Part shown: piece by piece, positions 1 through 9,066 of the stretch
Layout: each line of letters starts with the position of its first letter
Position numbering within the stretch: the stretch's first letter is position 1
NCBI GenBank assembly: GCA_964635545.1
Contig: CAZWOA010000003.1
Span: 1 to 64,000, forward strand
Origin: JAGPIS01 sp964635545
Lineage (GTDB): Bacteria; Bacteroidota; Bacteroidia; Bacteroidales; Marinilabiliaceae
DNA: 64,000 bases
Direction: 5' to 3'
The notes under the pieces: model-generated
Seen by the model: only the letters and a program-made list of their open reading frames with translations
Told to the model about the DNA's origin: nothing
Database searches by the model: none
Made by a program: the position numbers and the translations under genes

Positions 1-705
1 GGAAAATCGGATATATCATTGGGATATAACATCGGATTATTTTATGACATCAACGATAAATGGTCGGTAGGTGCATCGTACCGTTCAAAAATGGACATGA
101 AAGTTGCAGAAGGAGATGCAGAACTAATATATGCAAGTGAAGCTATAAAAGGCGCAGTATCATCAATGGTACCACCACTTGACCAGGGCACCTTCAAATC
201 GCAACTACCATTACCATCCAACATCAACGTGGGAATAGCATTTAAGCCCAGCGAAAGATTAACACTATCGGCAGAGTATCAAGGAGTTGACTGGAAAGCA
301 TACAAAAAACTATCACTCAAATTCACCGAAAACGTGCTTAACGGTTACAGTATTGATGCCGAGAAAAACTACAACTATGCATATGCAATTCGCCTTGGAG
401 GACAATATGCTGTTACTGAGAGATTTGATGCCCGCCTTGGAGTATATATGGATAAATCGCCAGTTGACAAGAAGTTTTACAACCCTGAAACACCCGGGAT
501 GACAAAAATAGGACTCTCAACAGGTTTCAGTTTCAATCCGACCGAGCGATTTGCCATCGACGTGGCCTTCCTAGCCATACTTGGCACTGGCACCGATGGT
601 TCATACGAATATATCAATGTTATTTCAAAGCAAAAAGAGACCTTCAGTGGCTCATATAAATCAACCGCTTATGCTCCATCAATAGGATTTTCATACAAAT
701 TCTGA
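1..705 (+). CDS. FadL/OmpP1-family outer membrane transporter, C-terminal part
   Basis: The reading frame is open from the first base of the window, so the N-terminus lies outside and only about 234 residues are seen. The visible part consists of alternating amphipathic strands with recurring motifs such as SVGASYRSK, LPLPSNINVGIAFKP and LSAEYQGVDW, and ends in the aromatic residue F (GFSYKF), as expected for a beta-barrel recognised by the BAM machinery. These features match the C-terminal half of the FadL/OmpP1/Todx family, which takes up hydrophobic substrates such as fatty acids across the outer membrane. The in-frame TTG at position 19 is not a credible start. The substrate cannot be inferred. 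A hairpin terminator follows within 20 bases. Confidence 0.8.
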   Translation, partial: GKSDISLGYNIGLFYDINDKWSVGASYRSKMDMKVAEGDAELIYASEAIKGAVSSMVPPLDQGTFKSQLPLPSNINVGIAFKPSERLTLSAEYQGVDWKAYKKLSLKFTENVLNGYSIDAEKNYNYAYAIRLGGQYAVTERFDARLGVYMDKSPVDKKFYNPETPGMTKIGLSTGFSFNPTERFAIDVAFLAILGTGTDGSYEYINVISKQKETFSGSYKSTAYAPSIGFSYKF

Positions 706-724
706 TAGGAGAGAAGAAGACATC

Positions 725-754
725 AAAAAACCGGACATTTATGTTCGGTTTTTT
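725..754 (+). terminator. Rho-independent terminator after the FadL-family gene
   Basis: A-rich tract, a nine-pair stem (AACCGGACA against TGTTCGGTT, one G-U) with a TTTA loop, then six T. It sits 20 bases after the stop codon. Confidence 0.8.
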
Positions 755-777
755 GTGTTTAATAAAGAGTTAAACCT

Positions 778-811
778 AAAAGAGGCTACCCGTTTGGGCA
801 GCCTCTTTTCG
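778..811 (-). terminator. Rho-independent terminator of clpC
   Basis: Inverted repeat AAAGAGGCT / AGCCTCTTT with CCC/GGG inner pairs and a GTTT loop, T-rich on both flanks. It lies just beyond the clpC stop on the minus strand and can also act on plus-strand readthrough. Confidence 0.8.
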
Positions 812-833
812 ATATTAAATCATCATATTTTAA

Positions 834-3323
834 TCATCCAGCATGTTCTACGCGAGTCTTAACTGAATCGCTATCAGCGTCATAATCAACCACAACCGTA
901 TCTCCACTCTTCACCGAATCTTGAATAATTATCTCGGCCATCTCATCCTCCAGATACTTCTGAATAGCCCTCTTTATTGGGCGGGCACCATACTGCACAT
1001 CATAACCTTTTTCGGCAATAAAGTTCTTAGCCTCCTCAGTAATCCTGAGTTTATAACCCATGGCCTCGATACGGCTTAGCAAACCTTTAAGTTCAATATC
1101 AATAATTCTAAAGATATCATCCTTTTCAAGATTATTGAACACAACCACATCATCAATCCTATTGAGGAACTCAGGCGCAAAAGCACGTTTAAGAGCCTTC
1201 TCAATAACACCACGCGAGTGATCCTGGTCGTTCACGCGCTGGCCTTGTGCAAACCCTACGCCACGTCCGAAATCCTTCAATTCGCGGGAACCGATATTGG
1301 AAGTCATTATGACGATAGTATTTTTAAAGTCCACACGACGGCCAAGGCTATCGGTCAACCTACCTTCGTCGAGCACCTGCAGCAGCAAGTTGAACACATC
1401 GGGGTGAGCCTTCTCAATCTCATCCAGCAGAACCACAGAATAGGGCTTGCGACGCACCTTCTCGGTAAGCTGTCCGCCCTCTTCGTAGCCCACATATCCT
1501 GGAGGTGCTCCCACAAGTCGTGACACAGTAAATTTCTCCATATATTCACTCATATCAACCCTGATTAAAGCATCGATAGAGTCGAACAGATATTTAGCCA
1601 ACACCTTGGCTAAGTGAGTTTTACCCACACCTGTCGGGCCAAGGAAAATAAACGAACCAATAGGGCGGTTGGGATCCTTCAAACCTGCACGGTTACGCTG
1701 AATAGACTTAACTATTTTAGCAATTGCGGTATCCTGACCAATAACACTACCCTTAATTTCTTCGCCCATCTTCATCAATCTGGCACCCTCGGCCTGGGCA
1801 ACTCTTTGCACCGGCACACCTGTCATCATGGCAACAACTTCTGCCACTTTTTCAGCATCCACCTCTTCGCGATGTTCTTGAAGCTCTTGTTCCCATTTAT
1901 TTTTTGCCACTTCCAGCTCTTCGAGATAGCTTTTTTCCTTATCGCGCAAGCTAGCAGCAAGTTCAAAATTCTGAGATTTAACCTCTTTTATCTTGCTCTC
2001 CTTAGTTTTCTCAATCTTTGCTTCAAGCTCAAGAATTATTTCGGGCACAATTATATTTGATATATGCACACGGCTACCGGCCTCATCCAGGGCATCAATT
2101 GCCTTATCGGGCAAGTGCCTTTCGGTGATATATCGTTCGGTAAGCTTCACGCACGCCTCAATAGCTTCGGGAGTATAGAACACATTATGGTGATCTTCAT
2201 ACTTCTCCTTGATATTATTAAGTATTTCGATTGTTTCATCAATTGTAGTAGGTTCAATCATAACCTTTTGGAAACGGCGCTCCAGAGCACCATCCTTTTC
2301 GATATGCTGCCTGTACTCATCCAAAGTGGTGGCACCAATACATTGAATCTCGCCACGTGCCAGAGCCGGTTTAAGCATATTGGCAGCATCAAGACTACCG
2401 GTTGCACCGCCTGCACCAACGATGGTATGTATCTCATCGATAAAAAGAATAACATTAGGATTACGGCTTAACTCATTGAGTATAGCCTTCATACGCTCCT
2501 CAAACTGGCCGCGATACTTAGTTCCGGCAACTATTGATGCCAAATCCAAAGTAACCACACGTTTATCGAACAGCACCCTAGACACCTTTTTATGGTGAAT
2601 ACGTAGTGCAAGACCTTCGGCAATGGCCGATTTACCTACGCCTGGTTCACCTATAAGTATAGGATTATTCTTTTTGCGCCGGCTTAGGATTTGTGCCAGC
2701 CGTTCAATTTCACGCTCACGGCCAACAATGGGATCGAGGCGCCCCTCTTCGGCAGCTTTTGTTATATCTATACCAAAGTTATCGAGCACAGGAGTTTCTG
2801 AGCCGCCCTTTGCCTGCCCCTGATGCGGGTTATCGGTACTGCCTGAGAACGGGATGTCGTTATCGTCATCCTCGGGGTAGTCCGACTTAGCCCTGGGCTT
2901 AGTTTTATCGAGCAACTGGCGTATATTTTGATAATCAATTTGTCGTTTACTCATAATATTATTGATTATAGAGTTTTTTTCTTTCAACAATGCCAGCAGT
3001 AAGTGGCCTGTATTTATCTTCTTGCTATTTAACGACTTAGCTTCAAGATGAATAAGTTTAAGAATACGTTCTGTCGATTTGAGAAGTGGAAGTTCTTCCG
3101 ATTGATAAGGCTCATTCTCTTTGAGCGACTCCTCAATTTCATCCTTTATCTCATCAACATTAATACTCAAATGCTCCATCAACTGCATGGCGGCTCCTTC
3201 ACCTTCCTTTATAATGCCAAGCATAAGGTGTTCGGGAGATATAAAGCGATTGCCCAGTCGCTCTGCCTCCTCTTTACTGAAGGTTATAACATCGCGAATA
3301 CGGGCGGAAAAATTCAATTTCAT
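834..3323 (-). CDS. clpC: ATP-dependent Clp protease ATP-binding subunit ClpC
   Basis: 829 residues, the usual ClpC size. Order of domains: two Clp N-terminal repeats (about 1-145), an acidic linker, AAA module 1 with Walker A GEPGVGKS (about 225-232) and Walker B ILFIDEIH (about 292-299), a UVR-type helical insert (about 447-482, with the ELAASLRDKEK motif) and AAA module 2 with GPTGVGKT (about 562-569) and the ClpB/C signature APPGYVGYEEGG. The UVR insert separates ClpC from ClpA and ClpB. A VGF tripeptide near residue 684 could be the ClpP-docking loop. ClpC hexamers unfold proteins and feed them to ClpP in the cytoplasm. The gene is divergent from gyrA. The ATG start is preceded by a weak AGGA. 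Confidence 0.96.
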   Translation of the reverse strand: MKLNFSARIRDVITFSKEEAERLGNRFISPEHLMLGIIKEGEGAAMQLMEHLSINVDEIKDEIEESLKENEPYQSEELPLLKSTERILKLIHLEAKSLNSKKINTGHLLLALLKEKNSIINNIMSKRQIDYQNIRQLLDKTKPRAKSDYPEDDDNDIPFSGSTDNPHQGQAKGGSETPVLDNFGIDITKAAEEGRLDPIVGREREIERLAQILSRRKKNNPILIGEPGVGKSAIAEGLALRIHHKKVSRVLFDKRVVTLDLASIVAGTKYRGQFEERMKAILNELSRNPNVILFIDEIHTIVGAGGATGSLDAANMLKPALARGEIQCIGATTLDEYRQHIEKDGALERRFQKVMIEPTTIDETIEILNNIKEKYEDHHNVFYTPEAIEACVKLTERYITERHLPDKAIDALDEAGSRVHISNIIVPEIILELEAKIEKTKESKIKEVKSQNFELAASLRDKEKSYLEELEVAKNKWEQELQEHREEVDAEKVAEVVAMMTGVPVQRVAQAEGARLMKMGEEIKGSVIGQDTAIAKIVKSIQRNRAGLKDPNRPIGSFIFLGPTGVGKTHLAKVLAKYLFDSIDALIRVDMSEYMEKFTVSRLVGAPPGYVGYEEGGQLTEKVRRKPYSVVLLDEIEKAHPDVFNLLLQVLDEGRLTDSLGRRVDFKNTIVIMTSNIGSRELKDFGRGVGFAQGQRVNDQDHSRGVIEKALKRAFAPEFLNRIDDVVVFNNLEKDDIFRIIDIELKGLLSRIEAMGYKLRITEEAKNFIAEKGYDVQYGARPIKRAIQKYLEDEMAEIIIQDSVKSGDTVVVDYDADSDSVKTRVEHAG

Positions 3324-3574
3324 ATATTATCCTATTCTACTAAGTGCAATTATAATAAAAATAAAGCAATCTTACATATAATATTATTAGAATGAAAAAT
3401 TCGTGCCAGAGATAATTTACTTACATTTTGTCAGGTCTCTGGCTTAGTGTTTGTTAATAAATAGATATGGTATTAGTTTTTTATTTTCAACAAAAAGTGT
3501 AATTTAGTGCGGTTTAAAGTGGCTTGTAATAAAGCCTTTTTTGTCTAATCAATTGAACTTAATTTCTAGCATAA
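3324..3574. promoter_or_regulatory. Divergent clpC/gyrA intergenic region
   Basis: 251 AT-rich bases that must carry the promoters of both genes. I found no full TTG-N19-TAnnTTTG match on either strand, so the promoters are not assigned. No ORF or stable hairpin is evident. Confidence 0.4.
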
Positions 3575-6130
3575 ATGGCTGAAGGAGAGAAGATAATTCA
3601 GATTAATATCGAGGAGGAGATGAAATCGGCCTACATCGATTATTCGATGTCGGTGATAGTCTCTAGGGCATTACCCGACGTAAGGGATGGTTTAAAACCT
3701 GTACACAGAAGAATATTATATGGAATGAGCGAACTAGGTGTCTCATCCAACAAGCCATATAAGAAATCAGCGAGAATAGTGGGAGAGGTGTTGGGTAAAT
3801 TCCACCCTCATGGCGACAGTGCGGTGTATAATGCCATGGTACGTATGGCACAGCCATGGTCGTTGCGTTATCCCTTGGTTGATGGCCAGGGTAACTTCGG
3901 ATCGGTGGATGGCGACAGCCCTGCAGCAATGCGTTACACCGAGGCACGTCTTAACAGGATAGCAGAGGAAACCCTTGTGGATATTGAGAAGCAGACAGTT
4001 GATTTTCAAAACAACTTCGACGACTCGCTTCAAGAGCCGATTGTATTACCCACCCGAATACCTAATCTTTTAGTCAATGGTGCATCCGGTATTGCAGTTG
4101 GAATGGCAACAAACATGGCGCCTCACAACCTTAGCGACACCATTGATGCCACAGTGGCATATATAGATGACAAAGAGATAGAGATTGACCAACTCATAAA
4201 GATTATTAAAGCACCCGATTTCCCCACCGGTGGTCTTATTTATGGCTATTCGGGAGTGAAAGAGGCCTACGAAACAGGAAGAGGACGTGTTGTTATGCGT
4301 GCCAAGTGCGAAATTGAGACCGAAAATGGTCGTGATAAGATTATTGTTACCGAGATACCTTATATGGTTAACAAAGCGGAGCTGATTATAAAAATAGCCG
4401 AGCTGGTTAATGATAAAAAGATAGAAGGAATATCCAACGTAAACGACGAGAGTGACCGCGAAGGTATGCGCATTGTGGTAGATGTGAAGCGTGAAGCCAT
4501 ACCCAATGTGGTGCTTAACCACCTTTACAAATACACTGCCATGCAATCGTCGTTTGGTGTGAATAACATTGCACTTGTAGGCGGACGCCCAATGCTGCTT
4601 AATCTTAAAGACATGATTAAGTATTTTGTGGATCACCGCCACGATGTAGTTATTCGCCGCACAATATATGAAAAAAGGCTTGCAGAAGAGAGGGCGCATA
4701 TACTTGAAGGACTAATCATTGCAAGTGACAATATAGACGAAGTAATTCGCATTATTCGTGCAGCACAAACGCCCGATGAGGCCCGCCAGACATTGATGGA
4801 TCGTTTTGCACTTAGTGAAATACAGAGTCGCGCCATTGTAGAGATGCGCCTTCGTCAGCTTACAGGTCTTGAGCAGAGCAAACTTCGTGTAGAGTATGAA
4901 GACATAATGGCACTTATCGAAAGATTAACAGCACTTCTTGAGCATGAGCACCTTAGAATGGAGCTTATAAAGAAAGAGTTGCTGGAAGTAAAAGCCAAAT
5001 ATGGTGATGAGCGCCGCACTGATATCATATACAGCTCGGAGGAATTCAACCCCGAAGACTTCTATGCCGATGAAGAGATGATTATCACTATTTCTCACTT
5101 GGGTTATGTGAAGCGCACACCACTATCGGAATTTAGAACACAAGCACGCGGTGGTGTTGGATCAAAAGGAACCAATACCCGTGATGAGGACTTCATTGAG
5201 CATATCTATCCAGCATCGATGCACAACACAATGCTATTTTTCACCAAGAAAGGCAAGTGTTTCTGGCTCAAGGTTTATGAAATTCCTGAAGGCACAAAAA
5301 GCTCAAAAGGAAGAGCAATTCAAAACCTGCTGAATATTGACAGTGACGACCAGGTAAAAGCATTCATCAAAGTAAGAAAGCTTGACGATCAGGAGTATAT
5401 CACCAACAACTACATAATAATGGGAACCAAGAAGGGAGTTATCAAGAAATCTCTTCTTCAGGATTACTCACGTCCGCGCCAAAATGGGGTTAATGCAATT
5501 ACCATTAAAGAGGGTGACGAGCTGATACAGGCACGCCTTACCGATGGCAACTGCGATGTACTTCTGGCAACCCGCTCAGGACGCGCAATCCGCTTCCACG
5601 AGAAGACCGTTAGATCTATCGGCCGAACAGGAGCAGGAGTGAGGGGCATAACCTTAGCAAGCGAACAGGATGAAGTTGTAGGCCTTGTATGTGTTTCAAA
5701 TCCTGAGGATAACATCATGGTAGTATCTGAAAAAGGATTTGGGAAACGCTCACCACTTGAGGATTACAGAATAACCAACAGAGGTGGAAAGGGAGTGTTG
5801 ACAATGAAGATAACCGACAAAACCGGTGAGCTTATAACATTGAAAAACGTTACCGACGATAACGATTTGATGATAATTAACAAGAGTGGAATCACCATAC
5901 GCCTTGCCGTGAAAGATATCAGAGTACTTGGACGTGCCACACAAGGAGTTAAACTCATCAATCTGTCTAAAAAACAGGATGAGATAGCCTCTGTAGCCAA
6001 AGTTAAATCGGAAGAGCTTGAAGATGAAGAACTTTTAGATGAGAACGGACAGCCAATTGGTGAAACTGAGAATGTAAACCAAAACGAAACTCAAGAAAAC
6101 GGGGAGGAAAACACCCCTGATAATCAATAA
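3575..6130 (+). CDS. gyrA: DNA gyrase subunit A
   Basis: 851 residues. The N-terminal breakage-reunion domain holds the catalytic tyrosine in AAMRYTEARL (Tyr121) and the quinolone-resistance region HPHGDSAVYNAM (residues 77-88). The C-terminal half carries the beta-pinwheel DNA-wrapping domain with a degenerate GyrA box (TNRGGKG). The tail after about residue 808 is acidic and Asn/Gln-rich. With GyrB it forms the type II topoisomerase that introduces negative supercoils. At the position equivalent to E. coli Asp87 this protein has Asn86. ParC is the alternative, but the full-length pinwheel and the RGGKG box favour GyrA. A TPR protein follows after 25 bases. Confidence 0.95.
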   Translation: MAEGEKIIQINIEEEMKSAYIDYSMSVIVSRALPDVRDGLKPVHRRILYGMSELGVSSNKPYKKSARIVGEVLGKFHPHGDSAVYNAMVRMAQPWSLRYPLVDGQGNFGSVDGDSPAAMRYTEARLNRIAEETLVDIEKQTVDFQNNFDDSLQEPIVLPTRIPNLLVNGASGIAVGMATNMAPHNLSDTIDATVAYIDDKEIEIDQLIKIIKAPDFPTGGLIYGYSGVKEAYETGRGRVVMRAKCEIETENGRDKIIVTEIPYMVNKAELIIKIAELVNDKKIEGISNVNDESDREGMRIVVDVKREAIPNVVLNHLYKYTAMQSSFGVNNIALVGGRPMLLNLKDMIKYFVDHRHDVVIRRTIYEKRLAEERAHILEGLIIASDNIDEVIRIIRAAQTPDEARQTLMDRFALSEIQSRAIVEMRLRQLTGLEQSKLRVEYEDIMALIERLTALLEHEHLRMELIKKELLEVKAKYGDERRTDIIYSSEEFNPEDFYADEEMIITISHLGYVKRTPLSEFRTQARGGVGSKGTNTRDEDFIEHIYPASMHNTMLFFTKKGKCFWLKVYEIPEGTKSSKGRAIQNLLNIDSDDQVKAFIKVRKLDDQEYITNNYIIMGTKKGVIKKSLLQDYSRPRQNGVNAITIKEGDELIQARLTDGNCDVLLATRSGRAIRFHEKTVRSIGRTGAGVRGITLASEQDEVVGLVCVSNPEDNIMVVSEKGFGKRSPLEDYRITNRGGKGVLTMKITDKTGELITLKNVTDDNDLMIINKSGITIRLAVKDIRVLGRATQGVKLINLSKKQDEIASVAKVKSEELEDEELLDENGQPIGETENVNQNETQENGEENTPDNQ

Positions 6131-6155
6131 AATAGAAAATTTAAACCTATAGAAA

Positions 6156-7310
6156 ATGAAGAAGCTTAGTTTATTATTATTAAGCCTAATGCTTGTAACA
6201 GGTGCATTTGCACAAAAAGGCAAAGTTGCGTCTGCTGTAAATTATGAGGCGACAGGCGATCTTGACGCGGCTAAAGAAGCTATAGATGCTGCAGTGTCTA
6301 ACGAAAAATCAAATGAGTGGCCTAAAACTTACATTGTTGCAGCCAAAGTTTACACAGCTCTTGCTCGCGACGGAAAAATTTCGAGTGGCTACGAAAAAGC
6401 AGTTGATTTTTACAAAAAAGCAATTGAACTTGACCAAAAAGGTGATGCAAAAGGAAAAGGTGTAAACAAATTCAACAAAGAGATTAAACTTGCTCTTACA
6501 ATGTTTACCAACGACCTTACCAACGCTGCTATCGACAACTTCAACAAAGAGGATTTTGAAGGTGCTTTATTTGACTTTGAATCAATACTTTGGGCTAATA
6601 AGTTCAGCAACTCCAACTATAACGAGGCAGCTGACTCAGTATTTATTTGGAACGCTGCTCTTGGTGCATATAATGCTAAGAATTGGCCAAAATCAGAGCT
6701 TTATCTGAACAAATGTATCGACTTCAATTATCCAGGTCCTGATGCAGTGCTTCTATTGAATAACGTATTCAACGAGACTCAGGAGAAAGACAAACTGGTA
6801 GCTAACCTTAAAAAAGGTCTTTCGGTTTATCCTGATAACCAAACAATTATAACCACGCTTATTCAATACTATATTCAAGAGCAACAAAACGAAGAGGCAC
6901 TTGAGTACTTAAAATCAGCCATTGAGCAAGACCCTAAGAATCCATCATTCTACTATGCACAAGGCGTTCTGTATGAATCAGTTGACAAAGAAAAATCAAT
7001 TGAAAGCTACAAAAAATCATTGGAGTTAGATCCAAAGTTCTTCAATTCGCTTTATAACTTGGGAGTTGTATATTACAACCAAGGCGTTGAAGCAACCAAT
7101 AAAGCCAATGATATTACAGATATGAAAGCTTTTGAGAAAGCTAAAAAAGATGCTGATGATATTTTCCGTTTAGCACTTCCTTATATGGAGAAAGCTTATG
7201 AAGTTGAATCTTCTGAGCCTGCAGTGCTTGAGAGCTTGAAAAACTTGTATTACCGTTTCGATATGATGGATAAATACAATGAAATGAAAGAGAAGCTTGA
7301 TAATCTATAA
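6156..7310 (+). CDS. Periplasmic tetratricopeptide-repeat protein
   Basis: 384 residues. An N-terminal signal peptide (MKKLSLLLLSLMLVTGAFAQ) is followed by helical repeats. Clear TPR-like units lie around residues 240-310, with motifs such as NPSFYYAQGVLYESVDK and FFNSLYNLGVVYYNQGVE. It is probably a soluble periplasmic scaffold; no catalytic domain is visible and the partner is unknown. It lies 25 bases after gyrA on the same strand with no terminator between, so co-transcription is likely. Lysine and alanine are abundant and the codon use is similar to the neighbouring genes. The function beyond protein-protein contact is not assigned. Confidence 0.8.
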   Translation: MKKLSLLLLSLMLVTGAFAQKGKVASAVNYEATGDLDAAKEAIDAAVSNEKSNEWPKTYIVAAKVYTALARDGKISSGYEKAVDFYKKAIELDQKGDAKGKGVNKFNKEIKLALTMFTNDLTNAAIDNFNKEDFEGALFDFESILWANKFSNSNYNEAADSVFIWNAALGAYNAKNWPKSELYLNKCIDFNYPGPDAVLLLNNVFNETQEKDKLVANLKKGLSVYPDNQTIITTLIQYYIQEQQNEEALEYLKSAIEQDPKNPSFYYAQGVLYESVDKEKSIESYKKSLELDPKFFNSLYNLGVVYYNQGVEATNKANDITDMKAFEKAKKDADDIFRLALPYMEKAYEVESSEPAVLESLKNLYYRFDMMDKYNEMKEKLDNL

Positions 7311-7313
7311 TCA

Positions 7314-7352
7314 ACAAAAAAGTAGTCCGGTGTAACAGCCGGATTACTTTTA
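7314..7352 (+). terminator. Rho-independent terminator after the TPR gene
   Basis: A-tract, a stem with TCCGG / CCGGA core extended by AAAGTA / TACTTT, a TGTAACAG loop, then TTTTAATAT. It lies just after the stop codon. Confidence 0.75.
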
Positions 7353-7407
7353 ATATATCCTATTTATCATAATATTAATTATAAGACAAAGGTTGATATC
7401 GTGAATA

Positions 7408-8019
7408 TCAGACAGTTTGCTGATAAACACACTTTACTGACGTAACTTTTTCGAGTTTAGAAATAAGCTGTTCTACTTCGCTTTTTCGTTGACGCAAATC
7501 GATACTGCAACGCAAATCAAAATTCTGATTCAAAATATCAGGTTGTTCTTCTTTAATAATCCGCATCACATCATTCATTGCTTCATAATTGAAGCATACA
7601 TTATAGTAATCATCAACAGTTTTTTCAATAATTTCGGCATTTTGTATAGCATCCAATGCAGCAGCTCTATATGCGGTAATTAAACCGCTTGTGCCAAGTT
7701 TTATGCCACCAAAATAGCGAACAACCACAATCAGTATATTTGTCAATTCATTAGATAAAATCTGTCCGTGAATGGGTTTTCCGGCAGTTCCTGAAGGCTC
7801 GCCATCATCATTGGCACGAAAATTAAGACCATCAGTCCCAATTTGCCAAGCATAGCAATGATGCCGGGCATCGTAGTACTCCTTTTTTAGATTTTCAACA
7901 ATCTCTTTTACTAACTCCTCATTATCAATGGGATAAGCATAAGCCAGAAATTTAGAACCCTTCTCCTTATATATTCCGGTTGAAGGAGATTTAATAGTTT
8001 TATATTCATCTGTAGTCAT
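7408..8019 (-). CDS. YigZ/IMPACT-family protein
   Basis: About 203 residues from the chosen start MTTDEYKTIKSP. The N-terminal UPF0029/IMPACT domain is recognisable by KGSKFLAYAYPI, the ARHHCYAWQIG segment, the DDGEPSGTAGKPI signature and VVVRYFGGIKLGTSGLI. A C-terminal DUF1949-like ferredoxin fold follows. Family members are thought to act in translation-related control, but the exact biochemical role is not settled. The frame is open 11 codons further upstream to 8052, but that start would overlap a good promoter (8024-8052) and would give a non-conserved N-terminus, so the ATG at 8019 is preferred. No Shine-Dalgarno sequence is present. The messenger may be leaderless. Confidence 0.88.
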   Translation of the reverse strand: MTTDEYKTIKSPSTGIYKEKGSKFLAYAYPIDNEELVKEIVENLKKEYYDARHHCYAWQIGTDGLNFRANDDGEPSGTAGKPIHGQILSNELTNILIVVVRYFGGIKLGTSGLITAYRAAALDAIQNAEIIEKTVDDYYNVCFNYEAMNDVMRIIKEEQPDILNQNFDLRCSIDLRQRKSEVEQLISKLEKVTSVKCVYQQTV

Positions 8020-8023
8020 ATTA

Positions 8024-8052
8024 CAAAAATAATATATCCTATGGAATAACAA
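8024..8052 (-). promoter_or_regulatory. Bacteroidota-type promoter of the yigZ-family gene
   Basis: On the minus strand: TTG (8052-8050), an 18-base spacer, then TATTTTTG (8031-8024). This fits the TTG-N17-20-TAnnTTTG consensus. The -7 box ends only four bases before the ATG, so transcription would begin at or inside the start codon. Confidence 0.6.
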
Positions 8053-8073
8053 ATTCTTTGTCAGAAAATAGCT

Positions 8074-8103
8074 TTCAAGTACAACAAAGAGCCTATAAAT
8101 TTG
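8074..8103 (+). promoter_or_regulatory. Likely promoter of the metallophosphoesterase gene
   Basis: TTC at 8074-8076 (one mismatch to TTG), a 19-base spacer and a perfect -7 box TAAATTTG at 8096-8103. The ATG lies 30 bases downstream. Confidence 0.45.
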
Positions 8104-8133
8104 CTATATTAGAGTTTAGAAATCAATAAAAAA

Positions 8134-9066
8134 ATGAGAATAGCCTACCAACATAATACCGGATATGACATCATTGGAGATGTGCATGGATTCTTTGTTG
8201 AACTTGAACAACTACTTATCAATTTAGGTTATCAAAAAGAGCAAAATGGTTGGCTACATCCCACACGAAAGGCTGTTTTTGTAGGTGATTTTATGTTTCG
8301 AGGTCCTGACTCACGTAAAGTTATAAGCCTAATAAAAAAAATGGTAAAAAACGGCAATGCGCATACCATATTAGGCAATCATGAAATGAATGCACTATTA
8401 TGGTATTCAAAGGCTGGTGAATCGGCTATAGCAGATCCGGGAAAAGCCGGAAAACCAATGATGAAACGATTAATAGCTGAATATATTGATGCGCCAGACA
8501 AATTGGATAGAGATATAAAATGGCTTAAAACACTACCTTTTTACCTCGATTTTGGCCAATTCAGGGTTGCTCATGCTTACTGGACCGATGCCAATATTGA
8601 GAAGTTAGATGCATTATATAGTGATGGTAAGCTTAAGAGAAAGACATTAAAAGAGCTATCCACCACGTTATCACCGGCGGCTAAGGCACTTGAAGAGACA
8701 ATACGCGGTATAGAGTTAAAATTGCCTGCCGACTTTATTGTAAAGGACTCTAAAAACGTGTCACGCAACTCATTACGCCTTAAATGGTGGCTTGATATGA
8801 ATGGGCGTACATTCAAAGAGATGACCTTCGGCAGCCGGTTTGCTATGCCTGAATATACAATACCAAGCCAACTTAACATATCATACAATATTTACAATAT
8901 CGAAAATCCACCTCTTTTTGTTGGTCATTATTGTATGAGTCATCAATTGATACAAACGCCCAATATTTGCTGTGTGGACAGCTGCGTAGCATCTGGCGGA
9001 CGAATTGCCGCTTATAGGTATGACGGAGAAGAAGAGCTGACAGCAGACAAGCTCATATTCAGCTGA
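8134..9066 (+). CDS. Calcineurin-like metallophosphoesterase with a variant GDxxDRG motif
   Basis: 310 residues. Motifs of the PPP/ApaH-like superfamily appear in order: DVHG (about 16-19), GDFMFRGP (about 51-58), GNHE (about 84-87) and a late GHYCM (about 264-268). These form the dinuclear metal centre of a phosphoesterase, so hydrolysis of a phosphoprotein, dinucleotide or other phosphoester is plausible. In the second motif the Asp before Arg, which in PP1-type enzymes pairs with the catalytic His, is replaced by Phe. No signal peptide is visible, so a cytoplasmic location is expected. The substrate is unknown. The stop codon directly abuts the stop codon of the convergent patatin gene. 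Confidence 0.8.
   Translation: MRIAYQHNTGYDIIGDVHGFFVELEQLLINLGYQKEQNGWLHPTRKAVFVGDFMFRGPDSRKVISLIKKMVKNGNAHTILGNHEMNALLWYSKAGESAIADPGKAGKPMMKRLIAEYIDAPDKLDRDIKWLKTLPFYLDFGQFRVAHAYWTDANIEKLDALYSDGKLKRKTLKELSTTLSPAAKALEETIRGIELKLPADFIVKDSKNVSRNSLRLKWWLDMNGRTFKEMTFGSRFAMPEYTIPSQLNISYNIYNIENPPLFVGHYCMSHQLIQTPNICCVDSCVASGGRIAAYRYDGEEELTADKLIFS

Noticed and set aside
1614..2060. 148-codon open frame on the plus strand inside clpC
   Set aside because: Antisense shadow of clpC with low-complexity sequence and no start signal.
4070..4699. 209-codon open frame on the minus strand inside gyrA
   Set aside because: It is wholly antisense to a strongly conserved gene and its residues (Cys/His/Asn-rich) match no family.
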